From an uncultured Bacteroides sp. (GTDB lineage Bacteria; Bacteroidota; Bacteroidia; Bacteroidales; Bacteroidaceae), in NCBI GenBank assembly GCA_949289265.1, contig CASENE010000076.1:60566-124565 (forward strand): a DNA stretch of 64,000 bases, given 5' to 3'. The notes beneath the pieces were generated by a model. The model searched no databases and was not told the DNA's origin. It saw only the letters and a list, made by a program, of their open reading frames with translations. Shown here piece after piece: positions 57,562 through 64,000 of the stretch. The stretch's first letter is position 1. Every line of letters starts with the position of its first letter. The position numbers were made by a program, and so were the translations under genes.

Positions 57562-58902
57562 TCAACGTCCCAGCAGGGCCTTTTCGGCCGCTTCCACGCG
57601 GGGGAAGTCGAACCCTTTCGTCACCTCGTGCATCAACTCTTCGATGCGGTCGTTGCACAAGTTGCCCATGCTGCCCTCGTGGGTGTGGTGCACCTCCTTG
57701 ACGGGCTTGAACTGTCCTGCTTCAATCTCCAGTCCCACCTTCTTGTAGGCGTCGCGGAAGGGCATCCCTTCGCGGGCCAGGCGGTTCACCTCTTCCACGC
57801 TGAATATGGGGTCATAGCGCGGGTCGTCCAGGATATGTTCGTTCACCCGGATTTCGTGCATGATGTAGGTGGCCATCTGCAGGCAGTCCTTCAACTCCTG
57901 GAAGGCCGGAAGGAAGACCTCTTTGATAATCTGCAGGTCGCGGAAATAGCCCGAAGGTAGGTTGTTGGCTATCATCATGATTTGCTGGGGCAGGGCCTGC
58001 AGCTTGTTGCACTTGGCGCGTGTCAGCTCGAACACGTCCGGGTTCTTCTTGTGCGGCATGATGCTGGAGCCCGTGGTGCAGTCGTCCGGCAACTTGACGA
58101 AGCCGAAGTTCTGGCTGTTGAACAGGCAGGCGTCGTAAGCCAGTTTGGACAGCGTGCCGGCAATCGTGGCCAGGGCAAAGGCCACGTTGCGCTCCATTTT
58201 TCCGCGGCCCATCTGTGCGTACACCACGTTGTAGTTCATCGAGTCGAATCCCAGCAACTGCGTGGTCATCGTGCGGTTCAGCGGAAACGACGACCCGTAT
58301 CCGGCAGCCGAACCCAGCGGATTGCGGTTGCACATGCGGTAGGCTGCCTGCAGGAACATCATGTCGTCCACCAGGCTCTCGGCATACGCGCCGAACCACA
58401 GGCCGAACGACGACGGCATGGCCACCTGCAGGTGCGTATAGCCCGGCATCAGCACGTCCTTGTATCGTTCGCTCTGCCGTATCAGTACGCCAAACAACTG
58501 TTCCACCGCCTCGGCGATGTCTTTGATTTGCGCGCGGGTAAAGAGCTTCAAGTCCAGCAGCACCTGGTCGTTGCGCGAGCGTCCGCTGTGTATTTTCTTG
58601 CCCATGTCGCCCAGGCGGCGGGTCAGCATCAGTTCCACCTGCGAGTGCACGTCCTCCACGCCCTCTTCGATGGTGAAGCGGCCCGCTTCGGCTTCGGCAT
58701 AGATATTTCTCATCTCGGCCAGCAACAGCTTCAGTTCTTCGGCTTTCAGCAGGCCGATGCTCTCCAGCATGGTGATGTGGGCCATCGACCCCAGCACGTC
58801 ATACTTGGCCAGATAGAGATCCATCTCGCGGTCGCGTCCCACGGTGAAGCGTTCGATGTCCCGATTGATTTCTACCGATTTTTCCCAGAGTTTCAGAGCC
58901 AT
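57562..58902 (-). CDS. argH: Argininosuccinate lyase
   Basis: 446 residues from ATG at 58902 (MALKLWEKS), with an in-frame ATG at 58923 as an alternative. The signature SSIMPHKKNPD, HSGRSRNDQV and YTHLQVAMPSSFG are the three conserved regions of the fumarase/aspartase superfamily. It splits argininosuccinate to arginine and fumarate. The region before the start overlaps or abuts the stop of the SRPBCC gene, so the two are coupled. Confidence 0.95.
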   Translation of the reverse strand: MALKLWEKSVEINRDIERFTVGRDREMDLYLAKYDVLGSMAHITMLESIGLLKAEELKLLLAEMRNIYAEAEAGRFTIEEGVEDVHSQVELMLTRRLGDMGKKIHSGRSRNDQVLLDLKLFTRAQIKDIAEAVEQLFGVLIRQSERYKDVLMPGYTHLQVAMPSSFGLWFGAYAESLVDDMMFLQAAYRMCNRNPLGSAAGYGSSFPLNRTMTTQLLGFDSMNYNVVYAQMGRGKMERNVAFALATIAGTLSKLAYDACLFNSQNFGFVKLPDDCTTGSSIMPHKKNPDVFELTRAKCNKLQALPQQIMMIANNLPSGYFRDLQIIKEVFLPAFQELKDCLQMATYIMHEIRVNEHILDDPRYDPIFSVEEVNRLAREGMPFRDAYKKVGLEIEAGQFKPVKEVHHTHEGSMGNLCNDRIEELMHEVTKGFDFPRVEAAEKALLGR

Positions 58903-58915
58903 GTCGGTTGCATCT

Positions 58916-59338
58916 TTAAGCATTGTAAGGAATCACGGCCAGCATGTCGGCCATCTTTTCCAGCCCTTCCTGCAAGGGCTTCTGCACCATCGCCTTCATA
59001 AACGGGTTCAGTTCCATGCCGATGGTCAGTTTCATCTTGCACGTGGTGTCGCTCACCGGAAGTATCTGGATCCACAGGTTGAAGGGCAGGGGCGAAGTGG
59101 TCGTGCCGAATTTGATGCACTTCTCCGGTTCGCGCTCCACAATCTGCAGCGTGATGGTTCCTACGGGCGACACCTCCATGCTCAGCGTATCCGCATCGAA
59201 CGTCAGGTTTTTCACTTTGTCCTCCGGCAGCCGGTCTTTGATTTGCGCCAGGTTGTTCAGGTCAGACAATTTGGCATACACCGCTCCCTGCGGTGCCTGC
59301 ACCTGCTTGATGCTGCTCTCGAATTTTGTCATTCGCAA
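58916..59338 (-). CDS. SRPBCC-fold protein
   Basis: 140 residues (an ATG at 59332, MTKFESS, is an alternative start). The pattern AVYAKLSDLNNLAQIKDRLP, then alternating strands, then a long C-terminal helix (MKAMVQKPLQEGLEKMADML) is the START/polyketide cyclase-like fold with a hydrophobic pocket. The ligand is unknown. It sits between pyrE (6 nt) and argH. Confidence 0.8.
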   Translation of the reverse strand: MRMTKFESSIKQVQAPQGAVYAKLSDLNNLAQIKDRLPEDKVKNLTFDADTLSMEVSPVGTITLQIVEREPEKCIKFGTTTSPLPFNLWIQILPVSDTTCKMKLTIGMELNPFMKAMVQKPLQEGLEKMADMLAVIPYNA

Positions 59339-59344
59339 GTGGTT

Positions 59345-59983
59345 TTATTTGGCTGCGTCCCAGTGTGCCGGGTCTTTGCGCCATTCGTTCAGCGTTTCGA
59401 TGTCCTGTTCTTCGATGTATCCCGTGCGCAACGCCACGTCCATCACAGCCTCATAATTAGTCAGCGTCACCAGCGACACCTTGGCATCCTTGAATGCCTT
59501 TTCGGCCACGGGGAATCCATAGGTATAGGCGGCCACCATGCCGATGACCTCGCAACCGTCGCGCCGGATGGCATCCACGGCCTTCAGGCTGCTGCCTCCG
59601 GTCGAAATCAGGTCTTCCACCACCACGACCTTCATGCCCGGACGCAATTCTCCTTCTATCAGGTTTTCCAGTCCGTGGTCTTTGGGGGTAGAGCGTACAT
59701 AGACAAAGGGCAGATTCAATGCGTCGGCTACCAAAGCACCCTGCGGGATGGCTCCTGTGGCCACGCCGGCAATGGCGTCTGCCTGTCCGAAGCGCTCCAG
59801 AATCAGTCGGGTGATTTCCGTTTTCACGAAGCTGCGCAGCGAGGGATAAGACAGCGTCTTGCGGTTGTCGCAGTAGAAAGGCGATTTCCAGCCCGAAGCC
59901 CAAGTGAAGGGATTGGCCGGTTGGATTTTGATTGCTTTGATTTTCAGTAGCTTTTCAGCAAACAATCTTTCTAAAGTTTTCAT
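59345..59983 (-). CDS. pyrE: Orotate phosphoribosyltransferase
   Basis: 212 residues. VVVVEDLISTGGSSLKAV is the PRPP-binding motif and the N-terminal WASGWKSPFYCDNRKTL is the hood region. It makes OMP in pyrimidine synthesis. It is first in the pyrE-SRPBCC-argH operon, with a -7 box at 60016. Confidence 0.95.
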   Translation of the reverse strand: MKTLERLFAEKLLKIKAIKIQPANPFTWASGWKSPFYCDNRKTLSYPSLRSFVKTEITRLILERFGQADAIAGVATGAIPQGALVADALNLPFVYVRSTPKDHGLENLIEGELRPGMKVVVVEDLISTGGSSLKAVDAIRRDGCEVIGMVAAYTYGFPVAEKAFKDAKVSLVTLTNYEAVMDVALRTGYIEEQDIETLNEWRKDPAHWDAAK

Positions 59984-60015
59984 TACAAACCTGTGTTTAT
60001 GTGATTAATCAACTG

Positions 60016-60023
60016 CAAATGTA
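60016..60023 (-). promoter_or_regulatory. pyrE operon -7 box
   Basis: CAAATGTA reads TACATTTG on the minus strand, 32 nt upstream of the pyrE ATG. The expected start point falls in GTGATTAATC (60001-60010), the same initial sequence as at the NSS-transporter promoter. Confidence 0.6.
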
Positions 60024-60064
60024 CGCAAACGGAATGAAAAAAGGAAAGAGAACCGCGATATTTT

Positions 60065-60544
60065 TTAGGCCTCCCTTTCATTTTCATCCGGCAGGTCGAT
60101 GCAGCGGCGTATGTCGTCTGCGGCGAAACCCCGGCTCAGGGCGAACCGCATCAGCTTGGCGTTGCGTTCGTATTCGGTGGCGGCGCGGATGCTTTTCCGT
60201 TTGGCCTCCAGCAGGGCCTGCAGCGTGGCGCCGTATTCGTCGGACGCAATCTCGTTGAGCAGCGGGCGGTAGACATACGGGTCCAGCTTCTTCTGCCGCA
60301 GGGCCATGTCTATCTTCTGCTTGCCCCATTTGGCAAAGCGGAACTTGTCGTGGATAAAGGCCTGGCAGTAGCGTCGCTCGTCGATGAACTTCTCTTTTTC
60401 CAAGCGGTCGGCGATGCGGTCGGCCATGTCATAGGGCACCCCCCGGCGCACCAGTTTTTCCACCGCTTCGGCGCGGCAATGCTCGGCTGCCGCGCACCAG
60501 CTTTCCATGCGTTTCAGCTCTGTGTTTTCGTCTATTCCGTCCAT
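60065..60544 (-). CDS. recX: RecX-family regulatory protein
   Basis: 159 residues from ATG at 60544 (MDGIDENTE). Three-helix repeats are visible: EKLVRRGVPYDMADRIADRLEKEKFIDERRYCQAF, whose central part FIDERRYCQAFI is diagnostic, then KWGKQKIDMALRQK. RecX inhibits RecA filaments; recA is not nearby. A longer frame begins at a TTG overlapping the prmC stop and is unlikely to be used. Confidence 0.85.
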   Translation of the reverse strand: MDGIDENTELKRMESWCAAAEHCRAEAVEKLVRRGVPYDMADRIADRLEKEKFIDERRYCQAFIHDKFRFAKWGKQKIDMALRQKKLDPYVYRPLLNEIASDEYGATLQALLEAKRKSIRAATEYERNAKLMRFALSRGFAADDIRRCIDLPDENEREA

Positions 60545-60579
60545 AGATGTCTGTTTATGAGTTTGATGTGTAGTTTCTT

Positions 60580-61431
60580 TCAAGCCTGCGGTTGCCGTGC
60601 GGTCGCAAAGCGGTCGTTGCCGCTCAGGTCGCGGTCGGTGCGCACGTCCGTGTATCCTGCCTCGTGCAGCAGGGCGGCCGTCTCCCGGCCGAAAGCCCGG
60701 TTTATCTCGAAGGCCAGTTGTCCGCCCGCCGCCAGCAGTTGCCGGCCCAGGATGGCGATGCGCCGGTAGAAGCGCAACGGGTCGTCGTCCGGCACAAAGA
60801 GCGCAGTCTCCGGCTCGTGCAGCAACACGTTGGGCGCCATTTCCTTCCGTTCCGATTCTGTCACGTAGGGGGGATTACTCACGATGAGGTCGAAGCACGC
60901 CTCCGCCTCCGGCCTGGCGGTCAGCACGTCCAGCCGCCTGAAGTCCACTCCGGCTCCGTATGCCTCGCTGTTGCGTCTCGCCACGGCCAATGCCTCCGCG
61001 CTGATGTCCCAGGCCTCCACTCGTGCGCCGGGCACCTCCAGGGCCAGCGTCACGCCGATGCAGCCGCTGCCCGTGCCCACGTCCAGGATGCGTGCCCCCG
61101 GCGGCGTCGCCTTCAGCAGCCGTTCCACCAGTTCCTCTGTTTCCGGCCTTGGAATCAGCACCCCGGGGCCCACGGCAAAATCCCGTCCGCAGAAGCGTGC
61201 CCGTCCCTCGATGTATTGCAGGGGCTCGTGGCGCAACAGCCGCCTCACCACCTCTTCCACCCGCCGGGCCGTAGCCTCGTCCGCAGGCAGCGGTTCGCCC
61301 AGCACATAGTCCGCCACGCTCTGTCCCCCCATCTCGCAGCACACGATGCGTGCCAAGGCAGCCGCTTCGCGGTCGTCGTAGCAGGTTTTCAGTAAGTTAC
61401 GCAGTTGGGCAGGGGTCTGGGGCATGGGCAT
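60580..61431 (-). CDS. prmC: Release-factor glutamine methyltransferase
   Basis: 283 residues (ATG 61425 is an alternative start). The N-terminal helical domain precedes a SAM methyltransferase domain with LDVGTGSGCIGVTLA, and the NPPY motif (VSNPPYVTES) binds the target Gln. It methylates the GGQ Gln of RF1 and RF2. A -7 box on the minus strand (61448-61455, TATCTTTG) lies close to the start. recX follows 36 nt downstream. Confidence 0.94.
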   Translation of the reverse strand: MPMPQTPAQLRNLLKTCYDDREAAALARIVCCEMGGQSVADYVLGEPLPADEATARRVEEVVRRLLRHEPLQYIEGRARFCGRDFAVGPGVLIPRPETEELVERLLKATPPGARILDVGTGSGCIGVTLALEVPGARVEAWDISAEALAVARRNSEAYGAGVDFRRLDVLTARPEAEACFDLIVSNPPYVTESERKEMAPNVLLHEPETALFVPDDDPLRFYRRIAILGRQLLAAGGQLAFEINRAFGRETAALLHEAGYTDVRTDRDLSGNDRFATARQPQA

Positions 61432-61447
61432 CCGTTTTTTGCGGGCG

Positions 61448-61455
61448 CAAAGATA
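61448..61455 (-). promoter_or_regulatory. prmC-recX -7 box
   Basis: CAAAGATA reads TATCTTTG on the minus strand, 16-22 nt upstream of the two candidate ATGs. The following sequence up to 61677 is pyrimidine-rich then purine-rich, with no credible gene. Confidence 0.5.
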
Positions 61456-61677
61456 GGGATTTATTTCTGTCCCCGAAAGGATTTGCCCGCCTAAAATCTC
61501 TCCTCCTTCCGTCCGTCCGCTTTCCCTCTCTCCTCCTTCTCCACACCCTCGCGCTTGTTTCGTTTTTTCTTCGTCTCTATGGGGACGGGCCGGGGACGAA
61601 CCAGGGACGAACTTGGGGCGAGCCGGGTACGAAGGAGGTCATAGGCGTGCGGGGGCGGAATTTGGGCGGAATTGTAA

Positions 61678-61865
61678 ACAATTAGTCATGTTTAGTTGGT
61701 GCTATTTCGGGAGTCAGAAGGCGTCAGAGGAAGTTATCGCTTCGCTCAAGGAGTTGGAGGCCAATACCTTTATGTAATTGCTTAGGCAACTATGAGCCTG
61801 TAATTCCATCTAACTACCTATAACTCCCTCCAACTACTAAAGGTTGGATCAATTAATTTTGCACA
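61678..61865. repeat. Structured intergenic element, copy 2
   Basis: The core 61732-61776 (AGTTATCGCTTCGCTCAAGG through CCAATACCTTTATGTA) matches copy 1 at 44809-44853 with few changes. The outer arms are similar (GGAGTCAGAAGG and CCATCTAACTACC types) and both ends match copy 1 (AGTCATGTTTAGTT; TTAATTTTGCACAT). It sits between prmC and the AlbA_2 gene, at the start of an A+T-rich segment. Confidence 0.7.
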
Positions 61866-61944
61866 TCTACTTAAGCAGATTACATATATACCTATGGCGA
61901 AGAAATCCATAAATAAATGGGCGATATCTTGCTTCGGGATGATA

Positions 61945-61952
61945 TATTTTTG
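61945..61952 (+). promoter_or_regulatory. AlbA_2 gene -7 box
   Basis: TATTTTTG lies 60 nt before ATG 62012. It is a weaker match in an A+T-rich context. Confidence 0.4.
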
Positions 61953-62011
61953 TACCTTCGTAACAGCAACGAGGCTGTCTAAATGTTATGGATTCAAAAA
62001 GATAAAACGTT

Positions 62012-63697
62012 ATGGCATTACCTATAAATATAGAAGACTTACTCAATAAGCGGAAAATAGAGTCCAATCGGATAGAGTTTAAGGCAGATTGGAATCCGAA
62101 TAAAATTTACCACACCATCTGCGCCTTTGCCACTGATTTGGAGAATATCGGCGGCGGATATATACTTGTAGGAGTTGAGGAGGAAAATGGAATTGCCAAA
62201 CGGCCAGTGAAAGGTCTGGCTGAAAACGAAATAGACCGTATTTTGAAAGCCATGGTTGGTTACGACGCAAAAATATCACCGACTTATCTCACTAAAGTAT
62301 CTCCGGAAGAAGTGGATGGTAAGACTATCCTTGCAATATGGGTGCCGGCCGGAATAAACAGACCTTATTCTGTAACTGAGAGTGTAGTTACCAAGAAGTC
62401 GGTGCCTAAATTTTATGTACGCAGCAAGTCTTCTACCATTGAAGCGAAAGGTGAAATTTTAGATGAGGTACGTGAATTGGCAAATCGTGTACCGTTTGAT
62501 GAACGCGGAAATGCGTCTGCAAAAATAGAGGATCTATCGGGCGTACTTGTCTATGAACATCTTAAAAAAGTCGGAAGCAAACTGGCAAGTGATTTTTCGG
62601 CAAGACCTCTGCGTGATATTCTTGACGAGATGGATTTGTTGACAGGGCCGACTGAGAACAGACAGATAAAGAATTGCGCGATCATGATGTTCTGCGAACA
62701 TCCTGAAAGATTCTTTCCCGTTACGCAAGTTGACATAGTGCTGTTTCCGGGAGGCAGCATTGATAATCCGGACTTGATGATTGAAGTTCCAAAGATAATC
62801 GGTCCTGTACCTCAAATCATCCATGATACGCTGTCTTATCTCCGTACAAATGTCATCAAAAAGAAAATTACTAAACCTGCCGATACCGAGAAATCAGATA
62901 AAATATTCAATTATCCCTATCAAGCATTTGAGGAAGCTGTGGTTAATGCCTTGTATCACCGTGATTACCAAGAACGCGAACCGGTGGAGATAACGGTAGA
63001 ACCTACTCATGTCGATATATTAAGCTATGCGGGGCCTGACAGGTCTATCAGCGTGGAGGCCATAAAGGCTGCGCGAAAGTTGAAGGCACGCAGGTACCGT
63101 AACCGCAGGTTAGGTGATTTTTTGAAAGAATTGGGCCTGACAGAAGGCAGAGCTACCGGAATACCGACCATTCAAAAGGCACTGCGGGATAATGGTTCTA
63201 TGGCGGCGACTATTGAGACGGATGAGGACAGGACTTACTTTCTTTTGACTATCCCTTGCCGACATGGATTTGAAGAAGGAGTGCCAACTGTTTCAACAGC
63301 GCAGAAATATGTGCTTGACAACGAACTTGGGCACAGACTTGGACAAATCTCTGTCCAAGTTGAAGAGGCAATAAATCAATGTGTTATAAATGGGAAAGGG
63401 GAACTTGGACAGATGCTTGGACAAATGTTTGTCCAAGTCTGGGAGAAGTCCCGTTCTAAGGATAATGTTCAAGAACTCATATCCAATACGATTGATTTGC
63501 TATGCCTTTTAAAAGAAAAGAACTTGTCGGCCAACAACTTAAGCGAGAATCTATCTTTTGATTCGACCAAAGATTTAAAGCGCAAGATTATTCTTCCGCT
63601 CATCAGACTTGGTTATGTTGCCATGACTTATCCGGACAAGCCGACTAGTGCAAAACAAACTTATAGGCTAACGGAAAAAGGTAGGGCTCTTTTTTAG
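62012..63697 (+). CDS. AlbA_2/Schlafen-type putative DNA-binding protein with GHKL-like region
   Basis: 561 residues, cytoplasmic. The N-terminal AlbA_2 domain (about 15-140) shows ESNRIEFKADW, ICAFATDLENIGGGYILVGVEE and FYVRSKSSTIEA, as in Schlafen-like proteins. The middle (about 270-390) has EAVVNALYHRDYQEREPVEI and RNRRLGDFLKELGLTEGRATGIP, which is the HATPase_c_4 region. Near 430-490 a segment LGHRLGQISVQVEEA is repeated as LGQMLGQMFVQVWEK. The C-terminus is a winged-helix-like fold. The gene is A+T-richer than its neighbours and stands alone, consistent with transfer. A role in gene regulation or phage defence is possible but unproven. Confidence 0.82.
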   Translation: MALPINIEDLLNKRKIESNRIEFKADWNPNKIYHTICAFATDLENIGGGYILVGVEEENGIAKRPVKGLAENEIDRILKAMVGYDAKISPTYLTKVSPEEVDGKTILAIWVPAGINRPYSVTESVVTKKSVPKFYVRSKSSTIEAKGEILDEVRELANRVPFDERGNASAKIEDLSGVLVYEHLKKVGSKLASDFSARPLRDILDEMDLLTGPTENRQIKNCAIMMFCEHPERFFPVTQVDIVLFPGGSIDNPDLMIEVPKIIGPVPQIIHDTLSYLRTNVIKKKITKPADTEKSDKIFNYPYQAFEEAVVNALYHRDYQEREPVEITVEPTHVDILSYAGPDRSISVEAIKAARKLKARRYRNRRLGDFLKELGLTEGRATGIPTIQKALRDNGSMAATIETDEDRTYFLLTIPCRHGFEEGVPTVSTAQKYVLDNELGHRLGQISVQVEEAINQCVINGKGELGQMLGQMFVQVWEKSRSKDNVQELISNTIDLLCLLKEKNLSANNLSENLSFDSTKDLKRKIILPLIRLGYVAMTYPDKPTSAKQTYRLTEKGRALF

Positions 63698-64000
63698 CTT
63701 TATTATTATGGGGGGGGCGAAATGCTCGTAGTGGTAACACAATTCTCCTCCTCCGGGGAGATAGCCCTCCCCCGATAACGGGGAAGTCGGAGAGAGTGAG
63801 TACCCGAAGAGGAAGGCGCGCGAACAGCAAGAAAATGGTTACGGGATATAAGTAGCTTATATATAACCCGTTGGCGGAATTAAATCAGCGCATATTTAAC
63901 TTTGCCAATGGGTTTGTTATTTTTATAGTTAATGTATTGTAGGATTGTAAGTGCGCTAATCTTCCCTATAATTCGGGTAAACAATCCGTCAGTATCTTTC
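63698..64000. other. Non-coding 3' flank with terminator-like hairpin
   Basis: No gene is supported in this 303-bp edge. AACCCGTTGGC (63865-63875) can pair with GCCAATGGGTT (63904-63914, one G-T pair), followed by TGTTATTTTT, a plausible terminator well downstream of the AlbA_2 gene. The stretch 63745-63800 has short G+C palindromes (CTCCCCC, CGGGGAAG) of unknown meaning. Confidence 0.4.

Noticed and set aside
63698-64000. End of an integrative element at the right edge
   Set aside because: Short G+C palindromes are present, but no att-like duplication, integrase or mobilisation gene is visible within the window.

Overview
The window is chromosomal DNA from a member of the Bacteroidota, most likely the Bacteroidaceae (Bacteroides, Phocaeicola or a close relative). 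Five things point there: a SusD-type outer-membrane protein at the left edge, repeated use of the Bacteroides promoter (TTTG about 20 bp upstream of TAnnTTTG), weak or absent Shine-Dalgarno sequences, typical families (DUF3836-like, NigD-like, DUF4369/TlpA lipoproteins, DUF4922), and lipoboxes of the LxxC type. Base composition is G+C-rich through the middle. It is visibly A+T-richer at 1-2.2 kb, 44.2-45.0 kb and 61.7-64 kb, where gene debris, hairpin elements and an isolated AlbA_2/Schlafen-type gene lie.

Layout. 0-2.2 kb: the 3' part of a susD gene, a C10-peptidase remnant, an inverted-repeat element and a broken AbiE-type toxin/antitoxin pair. 2.2-25.4 kb: a same-strand peptidoglycan-salvage cluster (NamZ-1, SSS symporter, amidase, metallophosphoesterase/PQQ propeller, family 2 glycosyltransferase, HIT-like DUF4922 protein, SpoIID-like protein, AmpG, NamZ-2, D-lactate dehydrogenase, MurT, MurK, MurQ, serine hydrolase/SGNH fusion), closed by a strong bidirectional terminator. 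25.5-31.6 kb: NSS symporter, VanZ-like protein, MurF, FolP, the diadenylate cyclase CdaA and LrgAB. 32.0-35.1 kb: three exported proteins of unknown role, one with a transglutaminase-like triad. 35.3-39.3 kb: Pta-AckA and an alkaline phosphatase. 39.7-47.7 kb, mostly minus strand: serine hydrolase, LpxH, two thioredoxin-like lipoproteins, SufT-like DUF59 protein, RadC, glycosyltransferase and EF-P. 48-51.8 kb: rpmH, then a hybrid-sensor histidine kinase gene flanked by two near-identical DUF3836-like genes with near-identical promoters. 52.1-57.2 kb: PASTA protein, RluD, Ddl, acyltransferase, NigD-like lipoprotein, rhodanese. 57.2-61.4 kb, minus strand: tRNA-Leu, tRNA-Gly, ArgH, SRPBCC protein, PyrE, RecX, PrmC. 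62-63.7 kb: AlbA_2 protein.

How the genes fit together. The 23-kb cluster can be read as one pathway. Periplasmic amidase and NamZ enzymes release peptide-free MurNAc and muropeptides. AmpG, MurT and perhaps the SSS carrier import them. MurK makes MurNAc-6-phosphate, MurQ cleaves it to GlcNAc-6-phosphate and D-lactate, and the clustered FAD/Fe-S dehydrogenase can burn the D-lactate. The glycosyltransferase, DUF4922, SpoIID-like and metallophosphoesterase/propeller members have no settled place in that route and are the most interesting unknowns.

A second theme is non-coding. At least six intergenic gaps carry short tandem arrays of about four 21-22-bp units, in three unrelated sequence families that share unit length and copy number. 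There is also a 16-bp x4 array, a 23-bp x3 array inside an inverted repeat, and two copies of a structured element of about 170-190 bp.
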